Positions 21,925-32,031 of a DNA stretch of 64,000 bases are shown piece by piece. Under the pieces are notes generated by a model. The model worked only from the letters and a program-made list of their open reading frames with translations, did no database searches and was not told where the DNA came from. The first letter of the stretch is position 1; the number at the start of each line of letters is the position of its first letter. The position numbers and the translations under genes were made by a program. Origin of the DNA: Poa pratensis (taxonomy: Eukaryota; Streptophyta; Magnoliopsida; Poales; Poaceae); assembly GCA_947311845.1 (NCBI GenBank), contig CAMZMU010000020.1, positions 36,059,398 through 36,123,397 on the forward strand. Reading direction: 5' to 3'.

Positions 21925-21942
21925 TGGCGCCGTTGCCGGGGA
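21925..21942 (+). other. A primer-binding site (tRNA-Asp)
   Basis: TGGCGCCGTTGCCGGGGA, a perfect 18-nt complement of the plant tRNA-Asp(GTC) 3' end, 11 nt after the LTR. Confidence 0.85.
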
Positions 21943-22180
21943 GCAGAAGCACTTCGGTTCAGCAATCTCCTTGCCTTCCTTCCACACGCCATATTTTCTG
22001 ACGCCATATTGGGAAGCAAGAGGATTTCTGCAAGGGGAGTTTCACGCTTCCAATCTCTTTACTTTGTTATTGTCTTGCTTAGTTTATTTTTATTTTGTCT
22101 TGTTTGCTTTATTTATCAAAAACACAAAAAAAATTAGTTAGTTTTATTTTTTCGAATTGTTATTTTTCAGTCTCGTTATC

Positions 22181-22996
22181 ATGTCTAGCTCTGCTCCTTT
22201 TTCCGTAGTGCCACCTGTGGGAGAAATTATTACCTTTAAACAAAAAAGTGGGGAATCCTTTAGGAATGCCTGGGAGAGAATTTCAGAATTGCACAAGAAG
22301 GTGCAACATAAGATGGATTTCAGAGTTCTTATAAAAAAATTCTACTATGGTTTATTCTCTGTTTATCAGCATGCTTTAGATACCATGGTAGGGGAAACCT
22401 TTTCTGAATTTGATACAACAAAAGCTCATAATGTTTTGAGTGGTTTGTCAATCTTCCCAATGGTGGACGAAACAGGGATATTCACTAAGCTAGATAAAAT
22501 AGAAAAGTCAATTGATAATTTAACTCTGAGCCATAATCTTAAAGAACAACCTTTAGTTGAGTTAAAAAATGATTGGGAACCATTCATTGAGATCAATATT
22601 GGTAATGAAAAGTTTAGTGCCTACTGTGACCTTGGTTCAACAATGTCCATCATGCCTAAAATGGTTTATGATCTATTAAAATTTGATAATATGGTTGATT
22701 ACCCTGTTTTTCATTTTCATGCTGATGGAACAATCACAAGAAGCATGGGGATTATTAATGATATTATGGTTACTGTTCAAAATAAGACCATCCCTGTGAA
22801 TTTCATGATCCTTGCAAAATCTCCCAACCATATTGTTTTAGGGAGATCCTTTTTAAAGAGTAATGGGGGTTTTATCAATGCAAAGTATGGGTTTATGAAA
22901 TTTAATGCTCCTATCAATCGGAGGTTCTTCTTCCCGATAAAAAAAGATGACCCCACCGAAAGGTTGGGAGATTTTAATGTCTTTGGAAACACTTGA
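22181..22996 (+). CDS. A gag-remnant/aspartic-protease-like protein, 271 aa
   Basis: The first ATG (22181) gives an uninterrupted ORF. Residues 1-110 correspond to a shortened gag: WERISELHKKVQHKMDFRVL and the FYYGL...LDTMVGETF segment resemble the middle of retrotransposon gag, whereas the N-terminal matrix-like part present in B is missing. Residues about 130-240 form a retropepsin-like domain with YCDLGSTMSIMPK in place of the canonical D-S/T-G-A-S and with IVLGRSFL near its end. The Asp is kept, but Leu-Gly-Ser replaces Ser-Gly-Ala; such D-L-G variants are common in plant gypsy elements of this group. There is no RT, RNase H or integrase, so it is mobilised in trans. The ORF stops right before the structured segment at 23009. 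Confidence 0.7.
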   Translation: MSSSAPFSVVPPVGEIITFKQKSGESFRNAWERISELHKKVQHKMDFRVLIKKFYYGLFSVYQHALDTMVGETFSEFDTTKAHNVLSGLSIFPMVDETGIFTKLDKIEKSIDNLTLSHNLKEQPLVELKNDWEPFIEINIGNEKFSAYCDLGSTMSIMPKMVYDLLKFDNMVDYPVFHFHADGTITRSMGIINDIMVTVQNKTIPVNFMILAKSPNHIVLGRSFLKSNGGFINAKYGFMKFNAPINRRFFFPIKKDDPTERLGDFNVFGNT

Positions 22997-23008
22997 TTCT
23001 TACTTTCT

Positions 23009-23121
23009 GCGCCTAGCTGAAAGGCGTTAAAGAAAAGCGCTTATGGGAGACAACCCATTATTTTATTTCTGCAATTTTTCTTTTTTTGAGTCAAGGAGTT
23101 GTTTACTTCTGTAACAATTCC
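23009..23121 (+). promoter_or_regulatory. Putative structured RNA segment, element A
   Basis: Hairpin 1: GCGCC (23009-23013), loop TAGCTGAAA, GGCGT. Conserved block 23034-23056 (AAAGCGCTT, then GGGAGACAACCC). Hairpin 2: GGAGTTG (23095-23101) pairing with CAATTCC (23115-23121) around a loop that ends CTGTAA. Confidence 0.5.
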
Positions 23122-23645
23122 TTTGTATCTTTATTTTATTGCATTGTTGTGCCAAGTATTGCCTCTAATAGGAAGATGATGCTAGATTTGGATTTCTGCG
23201 CAGGAACAGATTTCTGCTGTTCACCGTTTTAATTCTGTAAAATCACAGAAAAATTATTTAAATCTGAATTTTTTTGTGTGTGATCCTCAGATATGTACGC
23301 ATCTTTCGTTAGTTTAAAGTTTTTCGATCTGAGCAACGTAAGTGACTCGAAAAAATTCGTCTTTGCGGACTGTTCTGTTTAGACAGATTCTGTCTTTTAT
23401 TTTTCGCATTCTCTCTTTTACTAGTGTTGAGTGGAATTCTTTTTTAGGGTGAAGAGCTTCACATAACATCAGTGGCAGTAGCTAATGTTAAAAGTAACGG
23501 TCATGTTTGTGTCCTTATAGAACATGTGAGTTTTTTATTGTGCACTAACCCTCTAATGAGAATTACTTTGAGTTTGGTGTAGCGGAAGTTTTCAAGGGTC
23601 AAGAGAGAAGGATGATATAATGTGATCAAGAAGAGTGAAGAGCTT

Positions 23646-23716
23646 AAGCTTGGGGATGCTCCCATGGATCACCCCAGCAAATTTCAAGAAGACTCAAGCG
23701 TCTAAGCTTGGGGATG
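23646..23716 (+). repeat. Internal AAGCTTGGGGATG pair, element A
   Basis: Copies at 23646-23658 and 23704-23716; the terminal copy is at 33730-33742. Confidence 0.7.
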
Positions 23717-23721
23717 CCCAA

Positions 23722-25457
23722 GGCATCTCCTTCTTTATCAGCAACTTATCAGGTCATCTCTAGTGAAACTATATTTTAATTCTTTCGCATCATATGTGCT
23801 TTACTTGGAGCGTCTGTGTGCTTTTATTTTCAGTATTTTTTCATATGGTCAACTTGATTGGACCCCAGCATTCTTGATTGGGAGAGAGACACGCTCCACT
23901 TTTTCATATGAATACTCCTATTCTTCACTTATACTTGTTGAGTATTCTTGTCTAGCTATTGCTATGCTTTTAGCTCCTGTTTTTCATGCATCTCTTATTC
24001 AGGGCTGTTAGTTCTTTTAAAGAAAGTACTCTCTTGCTTCACTTATAATTGTTTGGAGAGTTTATGTTGAAATAAATTGATTGGTGTTTGGTTGGAACAG
24101 AAAATGTTGCATGTGGTAGATGGTATAATGGAAAAAGCTTAGATATTCTTGTAGATCGCTGTATTGGATAATTTGATACTTGTCAATTGTTTTGAGTTAT
24201 CAAGTAGTTCATGTTTAAGCTTTTGTATCATGTAGTTAAAACCTATTAATGAAGAACTACCGTAAAACTCGTTGAAATTTGGTTTGTATGTTTGGTATCT
24301 CTAAGGTCTAGATATTTTCTAGTAAAAGGGTTTGGTTAACAAGGAAGACAGTGTAGAGTCTTATAATGCTTGCAATATGTTTTCATATAAGCCTTGCTGT
24401 GTCGGTTGATATCCTGTGTTTGCTTCAAATAACCTTGCTAGCCTAAACTCTGTACTGAGAGGGAATGCTTCTCGTGCATCCAAAACCTTGAGCCAAATCC
24501 ATGCCATCTGTGTCCACCATAACTACCTATATGTGATATTTTCTTGCCATTCCAAGTAAAATTTTCATGTGCTACCTTTAAACTATTCAAACTTTATTAC
24601 TCCTATTTTGTGTCAATGTTTACCAAGCTCATGAGGACGGGGTGGATGTCTTTATGTCAACTGTCAAACAGACTTTACCACCGGACTAGCGGCATATACA
24701 TCCGCTCATCCATTAATTTTGCAAAAAGAGCTGGCAAATGGGGTGCCCAGTCCCAATTAATTACAACTTTAACCGCTTAATTCTCTTCACATTTTTGCCC
24801 TGATTTATCAGTCAAGCAATGACAAACAGTGAAATATCTGCATGTGTAAACAAAAGAGAAAGAGGGATGATCTGCCTTGCTGGTAGAAATAACGTCCTTC
24901 ATGGGAGCCGCTCTTAAAAGTCTGGTTGGCAGGGGTCATATTGTACTTTCCATTTTCTGATTCGTTGACAATTAACAAACACCTCTCAAAACTTATTTTT
25001 ACTCTCTATATGATTTCAAAAACTTAAAAAGCTCTAACACATGATTTAATCCCTGCTTCCCTCTGCGAAGGGCCTTTCTTTTACTTTTATGTTGAGTCAG
25101 TTTACCTACTTCTTTCTATCTTAGAAGCAAACACTAGTGTCAACTTTGGTGCAACAATTTTTATATGCTCATATATTGCACTTATTATATGCTTTGTGTT
25201 GACAAATATCCATGAGATATATATGTTGAAAGTTGAAAGCAATTGCTGAAACTTAAATCTTCCTTTGTGTTGGTTAAACACCTTTTGCTTAGAATCTATT
25301 GCTTTATGAGTTAACTCTTAGGCAAAACTCCTTGATGCTTGTCTCGAAAGTACTATTCATGAAAAGTTTTTGCTTATATGATTCAGTTGTTTGCTCATTA
25401 TCTACTTGCTAGAAAACTATAGACCATTGACCTGGATCACTTCATTCATAACATGTG
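23722..25457 (+). other. A 3' untranslated region
   Basis: About 1.7 kb of AT-rich non-coding element sequence, closely paralleled by 30080-31920 in B (shared CTTGGAGCGTCTGTGTGC and GCAAAAAGAGCTGGCAAATG phrases). No ORF or gene is supported. Confidence 0.6.
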
Positions 25458-25462
25458 CTTTA
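25458..25462. repeat. Target-site duplication of B, left copy
   Basis: CTTTA, matching 33633-33637. Confidence 0.85.
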
Positions 25463-27065
25463 TGATACGTCTCCAACGTATCTATAATTTCTTATGTTCC
25501 ATGCTTATATTATGTCAATTGCTACATGTTTTATTCACACTTTATAGCATTTTTATGCATTTTCTGGGACTAACCTATTAACAAGATGCCACAGTGCCAG
25601 TTCCTGTTTTCTGCTGTTTTTGATTCCAGAAAAGCTGTTCTGGAAATATTCTCGGAATTGGACGAAACAAAAAGCCAAGGTCCTATTTTTCTGTCACGTA
25701 CACGGAGTCCGAAGGAGAGACGAAGGGGGGCACCGAGGCGCCCTCACCATGTGGTGGCGCGGGTCCCACCCCTGGCGCGCCGCCACGTGGTGAGGAGCCC
25801 TCGGGCCTCCACCGACATCGCCCCTTCGCCTATAAATTGCCTTTCTCGGGAAAACCCTAAACACCCGAGCCTCCATCCACGAAAAGTTCCAGAGCCGCCG
25901 CCGTCGTCAACCCTAGCTCGGGAGGGTTCTGAAGCTCTTCCCGGCACCCTGCCGGAGAGGGGAATCATCACCGGAGGGCTCTACATCGCCATGCCTTCCT
26001 CCGGAGTGATGTGTGAGTAGTCCACCCCTGGACTATGGGTCCATAGCAGTAGCTAGATGGTTGTCTTCTCCTCTTGTGCCATCATGTTTAGATCTTGTGA
26101 GCTGCCTATCATGATCAAGATCATCTTATTGTAATGCTACATGTTGTGTTTGCTGGGATCCGATGAATATTGAATACTATGTCAAGTTGATTATTGATTT
26201 ATCATGCCTATGTTGTTTATGATCTTGCATGCTCTCCGTTATTAGTGTAGGCTTTGGCCAAGTTTATGCTTGTAACTCCAAGAGGGAGTATTTATGCTAG
26301 ATAGTGGGTTCATGCCTCCATTTAATCTGGGACAGTGACAGAAAGTTCTAAGGTTGTGGATGTGCTGTTGCTACTAGGGGTAAAACAGCAATGCTTTGTC
26401 TAAGGATATTTGTATTGTTTACATTATGCACCATACTTAATGCAATTGTCTGTTGCTTGCAACTTAATACTGGAAGGGGTGCGGATGCTAACCTGAAGGT
26501 GGACTATTTAGGCACAGATGCATGCTGGATAGCGGTCTGTGTACTTTGTCGTAATGCCCAAGTAAATCTCATAGTGATCATCATGACTTGTATATGCATT
26601 GTTATGCACTCTCTATTTTGTCAATTGCCCAGCTGTAATTTGTTTACCCAGCATGTTAGTATTTTATTATGGAGAGACACCACTAGTGAACTGTGGACCC
26701 CGGTCCATTCTTTTACATCTGAAATACAACCAACTGCAATCATTGTTCTCTTTAATTCTCTGCAAGCAAACATCATTTTCCACACCACACTTTTAATCCT
26801 TTGTTTTCAGCAAGCCGGTGAGATTGACAACCTCACTGTTTCGTTGGGGCAAAGTAGTTTGATTGTCTTGTGTGCAGGTTCCACGTTGCTGCTGATTCCC
26901 TGGTGTTGCGCCGTGCCACATTCAGCCACCAACAACCTTCAGAAGACCCTTGACTTCCTACTGGTTCGATTAAACCTTGGTTTCTTACTGAGGGAAAACT
27001 TGCTGCTGCACTCATCATACCTTCCTCTTGGGGTTCCCAACGGACGTGTAACTTAACACGCATCA
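25463..27065 (+). repeat. B 5' LTR
   Basis: TGATACGTCTCC...CACGCATCA. A TATAAATT box at 25831-25838 (32399-32406 in the other LTR) is the likely core promoter. An open frame of 221 codons (26391-27056) lies wholly inside the LTR and is not taken as a gene. Confidence 0.9.
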
Positions 27066-27076
27066 AGCCAGTTTTC

Positions 27077-27094
27077 TGGCGCCGTTGCCGGGGA
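27077..27094 (+). other. B primer-binding site (tRNA-Asp)
   Basis: TGGCGCCGTTGCCGGGGA, perfect 18-nt complement of tRNA-Asp, 11 nt after the LTR. Confidence 0.85.
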
Positions 27095-27263
27095 AGTCAA
27101 ACCTTCTGCAAGGGGAGTCTCTCACTTCCAATCTCTTTACTTTGTTTTTGTCTTGCTTATTTTATTTTTACTTTATCTTGTTTGCTTCTTTATATCAAAA
27201 ACACAAAAAAATTAGTTACTTGCATTTACTTTTATATTTCGGCCTAGCTTTAATTTTGCTAAA

Positions 27264-28077
27264 ATGAGTACTCCTGAGAACACCAAGTTGTGTGACTTCA
27301 CTAGCACAAACAATAATGATTTCATATGCACTCCTATTGCTCCACCTGCTTCTAAAGCAGACTTTTATGAAATTAAACCTGCTCTGTTAAATCTTGTTAT
27401 GAAAGAGCAATTTTCTGGTGTTAGTACTGATGATGCTGCTGCTCACCTTAATAATTTTGTTGAACTTTGTGAGATGCAAAAGTATAAGGATATAGATGGA
27501 GATATTATTAAACTGAAATTATTTCCTTTCTCTTTAAGAGGAAGAGCTAAAGAATGGTTGCTATCTTTGCCTAGAAATAGTATTGATTCATGGACTAAAT
27601 GCAAAATGCTTTCATTGGGAAATATTATCCTCCTGCTAAGATTATATCTTTGAGAAGTAGCATTATGAATTTAAACAATTTGATAATGAGCATGTTGCCC
27701 AAGCATGGGAGAGAATGAAATCATTGGTAAAGAATTGTCCCACCCATGGACTGACTGCTTGGATGATCATCCAAACCTTTTATGCAGGACTGAATTTTTC
27801 TTCAAGAAACCTTCTGGATTCTGCTGCTGGAGGTACCTTTATGTCCATCACTTTGGGTGCAGCAACAAAGCTTCTTGATGATATGATGATTAATTACTCT
27901 GAATGGCACACTGAGAGGACTCCACAAGGTAAGAAGGTAAATTCTGTTGAAGAAACCTCTTCCTTGAGTGATAAGATTGATGTCATTATGTCTATGCTTG
28001 TGAATGGTAAATCTCATGTTGATCCAAATAATGTTCCTTTAGCTTCATTGGTTGCCAAGAAGAGCATGTTGATGTGA
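27264..28077 (+). pseudogene. B gag, broken by two offsetting frameshifts
   Basis: Starts at ATG 27264 (MSTPENTKLCDF). Residues about 30-120 match a plant Retrotrans_gag domain, with KPALLNLVMKEQFSGV, DDAAAHLNNFVELCEM and LKLFPFSLRGRAKEWLLSLP as recognisable blocks. A first shift near 27620-27660 moves the frame; gag then continues from 27715 (SLVKNCPTHGL, FYAGL, LDSAAGGTFM). A second shift near 28060 returns to the original frame at the ATGTGA overlap with the next ORF. Gag would form the particle that packages element RNA; the protein made from this copy would stop early. No CCHC knuckle is present; an Asn-rich stretch follows instead. Confidence 0.75.
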
Positions 28078-29363
28078 ACTTCATTAAAAATAATAATTTC
28101 AACAACAATGCTTATAGGAATAATTTTGGTAACAACAATTATAAGCCATATCCTTCTAATAGTGGCAATAGTTATGGTAATTCCTATGGTAATTCTTACA
28201 ACAATAATAGGAGTGTACCCTCTGATCTTGAAGTCATGCTTAAGGAATTTATCAATACCCAAACTGCTTTTAATAAATCTGTTGAGGAAAAGTTTGGCAA
28301 AATTGATGTTCTTGCTTCTAAAGTTGATAGCCTTGCTCTTGATGTTGATCTTTTGAAACTGAAAGTTATGCCTAATGAAGTTAAAGATACTAAGACTTTT
28401 GCTACTGCCAATGCTATCCAAGTTAAAATTGATAATAATATTAGGATGTTGGCTGAATTGCATGCTAGGTGGGAAAGAGAAGATGAAATTGCTAGAAAGA
28501 ATAGTATAGCTAGAGTTTGTACTATCACTACCACTAGTAATGCTGAAGCATCACATGTTAGTAAACCTTCTACTATCAATGGTAACATTATTGGTGTTGG
28601 CAATGTTTCCACTTCCATTGCAAAACGTTTGAAATTGCCTAAAACCACTGAAACTGTTCCTGATAAAAGTGCTGAAATTTTTCGAACTATGGGGGACAAT
28701 GGTCCCATTGCTTTAGATGACGATGATCTTGATTTTGATAATTGTAATATTTCTGAAGTTATTATGTTCTTGCAAAAGCTAGCTAGAAGTCCTAATGCTA
28801 GTGCTATAAATTTGGCTTTTACAAAACATATTACAAATGCTCTCATGCAAGTTAGGGAAGAGAAATTAAGACATGAAGCTTCTATCCCTAGGAAGTTAGA
28901 AGATGGTTGGGAGCCCATCATTAAAATGAAGGTGAATGATTTTGATTGTAATGCTTTATGTGATCTTGGTGCTAGTATCTCTGTTATGCCTAAGAAACTT
29001 TATGATATGCTTGATTTACCACCTTTGGAACACTGTTATTTGGATGTTCATCTTGCTGATAATTCTATGAAGAAACCTTTGGGGAGAATTGATAATGTTC
29101 ATATTATGGTTAACAATAACCTTGTCCCCGTTGATTTTGTTGTTTTGGATATTGAATGCAATGCATCTTGTCCTATTGTTTTGGGAAGACCTTTTCTTCG
29201 AACTGTTGGTGCTATTATTGATATGAAAGAAGGGAATATTAGGTATCAATTCCCACTCAAGAAAGGTATGGAACACTTCCCTAGAAAGAGAATGAAGCTA
29301 CCTTTTGATTCTATTATTAGAACAAATTATGATGTTGATGCTTCTTCTCTTGAGAACACTTGA
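28074..29363 (+). CDS. B gag C-terminus plus retropepsin-like protease, 429 aa
   Basis: Open from an ATG at 28074, but in a healthy copy it is probably continuous with gag rather than separately started. Residues 1-45 are Asn/Tyr/Gly-rich. Residues 55-100 form a Lys/Leu/Val heptad-like helix. Residues about 150-270 are a low-complexity linker. Residues about 280-400 are the aspartic protease domain with ALCDLGASISVMPKKLYDML (active-site Asp kept, D-L-G-A-S variant), VDFVVLDIE and IVLGRPFLRT. The ORF ends ASSLENT and a conserved structured segment begins 13 nt later. RT and integrase are entirely absent, so any mobility depends on an autonomous relative. Confidence 0.8.
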   Translation: MNFIKNNNFNNNAYRNNFGNNNYKPYPSNSGNSYGNSYGNSYNNNRSVPSDLEVMLKEFINTQTAFNKSVEEKFGKIDVLASKVDSLALDVDLLKLKVMPNEVKDTKTFATANAIQVKIDNNIRMLAELHARWEREDEIARKNSIARVCTITTTSNAEASHVSKPSTINGNIIGVGNVSTSIAKRLKLPKTTETVPDKSAEIFRTMGDNGPIALDDDDLDFDNCNISEVIMFLQKLARSPNASAINLAFTKHITNALMQVREEKLRHEASIPRKLEDGWEPIIKMKVNDFDCNALCDLGASISVMPKKLYDMLDLPPLEHCYLDVHLADNSMKKPLGRIDNVHIMVNNNLVPVDFVVLDIECNASCPIVLGRPFLRTVGAIIDMKEGNIRYQFPLKKGMEHFPRKRMKLPFDSIIRTNYDVDASSLENT

Positions 29364-29375
29364 TTTTCACTTTCT

Positions 29376-29491
29376 GCGCCTAGCTGAAAGGCGTTAAAGA
29401 AAAGCGCTTATGGGAGACAACCCATCATTTTATTTCCTGTTATTTTTATTTTATTTGAGTCAAGGAGTGTGCTTACTTCTGTAACAACTCC
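29376..29491 (+). promoter_or_regulatory. Putative structured RNA segment, element B
   Basis: Hairpin 1: GCGCC (29376-29380), loop TAGCTGAAA, GGCGT. Conserved block 29401-29423. Hairpin 2: GGAGT (29464-29468) pairing with ACTCC (29487-29491), loop side ending CTGTAACA. Confidence 0.5.
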
Positions 29492-30001
29492 TTTGTATCT
29501 TTATTTTCTTGCAATGTTGTGCCAAGTAAAGTCTCTAGTAGAAAGTTGATGCTAGATTTGGATTTCTGCACAGGGACAGATTTTTGCTGTCCACGGTTTT
29601 GAGCTTTATTCACTCCAGAAAAATTGAAAAATTCTGAAAAAATTCGTGCGTGATCCTCAGATATGTACGCAACTTTCATTAGTTTTGAGTTTCTCAATCT
29701 GAGCAACTTAAGTGCCTCGAAAAAATTCGTCTTTACGGACTGTTCTGTTTTGACAGATTCTGCCATTTATTTTGCATTGCCTCTTTTACTATGTTTGATT
29801 GGATTTCTTTGCTCCATAAAACATCAGTGGCTGTAGCTAATGTCCAGAAGTATTGGTGATGATTGTGTCACTGTAGAATATGAGAATTTTTGATTATGCA
29901 CTAACCCTCTAATGAGAATTACTTTGAGTTTGGTGTGGCGGAAGTTTTCAAGGATCAAGCGAGAAGGATGATATGATGTGATCAAGAAGAGTGAAAAGCC
30001 T

Positions 30002-30072
30002 AAGCTTGGGGATGCCCCCGTGGGTCACCCAAGCATATTTCAAGAAGACTCAAGCGTCTAAGCTTGGGGATG
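30002..30072 (+). repeat. Internal AAGCTTGGGGATG pair, element B
   Basis: Copies at 30002-30014 and 30060-30072, 58 nt apart exactly as in A. Confidence 0.7.
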
Positions 30073-30079
30073 CCCAAGG

Positions 30080-31990
30080 CATCCCCTTCTTCATCAACAA
30101 CTTATCAGGTCATCTCTAGTGAAACTATATTTTAATTCTTCCACATCTTATGTACTTTACTTGGAGCGTCTGTGTGCTTTTATTTTCGCATTGTTATTTT
30201 TATTTTCTGAATAAATTGGATCCTAGCATTCTTGTGTGGGAGAGAGACACGCTCCGCTTTTTCATGTGAATACTCATATTCTTCACTTATATCTGTTGAG
30301 TATTCTTATCTAGCTACTGCTATGCTTTTAGCTCCTGTTTTTCATGCATCTCTTATTCAGAGCTGTTAGTTCTTGTAGAGTACTCTCTTGTTTCATTTGT
30401 AAATTATTTGGAGAGTTTTTGTTGAAATAAGTTGATTGGTGTTTGGTTGGAAACAGAAAATGCAACATGTGGTAGATGGTATATCGAAAAGACACACATA
30501 TAGATCATTGTCTTGGATAATTTGATACTTGGCAATTGTTTTGAGCTCTCAAGTATTTCATGTTTAAGCTCTTGCATCATGTAGTTAAAAACCTATTAGT
30601 AAAGAACTACCGTAGAGCTTGTTGAAATTTGGTTTGCATGTTTGCTATCTCTAAGGTCTAGATATTTTCTGGTAAAAGTGTTTGAGCAACAAGGAAGACA
30701 GTGTAGAGTCTTATAATGCTTGCAATATGTTTTCATGTAAGTCTTGCTGTACCGGTTGATATCTTGTGTTTGCTTCAAACAACCTTGCTAGCCTAAACTC
30801 TGTACTGAGAGGGAATGCTTCTCGTGCATCCAAATCCTTGAGCCAAAACCCATGCCATTTGTGTCCACCATAACTACCTATTATGTGGTATTTTCTGCCA
30901 TTCCAAGTAAATACTTCATGTGCTACCTTTAAACTATTCAAAAGCTATTATCCCTTATTTGTGTCAATGTTTTATAGCTCATGAGGAAGTATGTGGTGTT
31001 TTATCTTTCAACCTTGTCATTTACTCCTGACAGACTTTCACCAATGGACTAGTGGCATATACATCCGCTTATCCAATAATTTTGCAAAAAGAGCTGGCAA
31101 ATGGGGTGCCCAGTCCCAATTAATTACAACTTTCACCTTTAATTCTCTTCACATGTTTTGCCCTGATTTATCAGTAAGCAATTTAAAAAGTTGATCATTT
31201 AAAATAGACACTCCTCCATGGTATGTGATTGTTGGAAGGCACCCGAGGATTCGGTTAGCCATGGCTTGTGTAAGCAAAGGTTGGGAGGAGTGTCACCCAA
31301 ATTAAAGTACATGTGTAAACAAAAGAGAAGAGGGATGATCTGCCTTTGGGTAGAAATAACGTCCTTCATGGGAGCCGCTCTTGAAAGTCTGGTTGACAAG
31401 GGGGTTAGAGTGCCCACTACCATTCGTTGACAACAACAAACACCTCTCAAAACTTTATTTTTATGCTCTCTATATGATTTCAAAACTTAAAAAGCTCTAG
31501 CACATGATTTAATCCCTGCTTCCCTCTGCGAAGGGCCTTTCTTTTACTTTAGGTTGAGTCAGTTTACCTACTCCTTTCTATCTCAGAAGCAAACACTTGT
31601 GTCAACTTTGTGTGCAACAATTTTTATATGCTTACTTATTGCACTTATTATATTGCTTTGTGTTGACAATTATCCATGAGATATACAAGTTGAAAGTTGA
31701 AAGCAATTGCTGAAACTTAAATCTTCCTTTGTGTTGCTTCAATGCCTTTTACTTAGAATCTATTGCTTTATGAGTTAACTCTTATGCAAAACTTTTTGAT
31801 GCTTGTCTTGAAAGTACTATTTATGAAAAGTTTTTGCTTATATGATTCAGTTGTTTACTCATTATCTATTTGTTAGCAAACTATAGACCATTGCCTTGAG
31901 TCACTTCATTCATAACATATGCTTTACAATATTATTTGATCATGATTATGTGGTAGCATGTCACCTAAGAAATTATTTGTTGTTATCGTT
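30080..31990 (+). other. B 3' untranslated region
   Basis: AT-rich non-coding sequence homologous to 23722-25457 of A. Short open frames here are not shared between A and B and are rejected. Confidence 0.6.
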
Positions 31991-31995
31991 TTACC

Positions 31996-32031
31996 TACTC
32001 GAGGACGAGTAGAACTAAGCTTGGGGATGCT
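31996..32031 (+). promoter_or_regulatory. Pre-LTR hairpin plus polypurine-like tract, element B
   Basis: TACTCGAGGACGAGTA (31996-32011) and AAGCTTGGGGATG (32017-32029), 2 nt before the 3' LTR. Confidence 0.6.

Noticed and set aside
23009..23056. Hairpin followed by TTAAA as a pistol-type ribozyme
   Set aside because: A superficial likeness only: the loop does not pair with the downstream block as the pseudoknot would require, and I cannot place a cleavage site.
26391..27056. 221-codon open frames inside the B LTRs (also 32958-33623)
   Set aside because: Wholly within LTR sequence, duplicated only because LTRs are, and not conserved as a frame in the homologous A LTRs.
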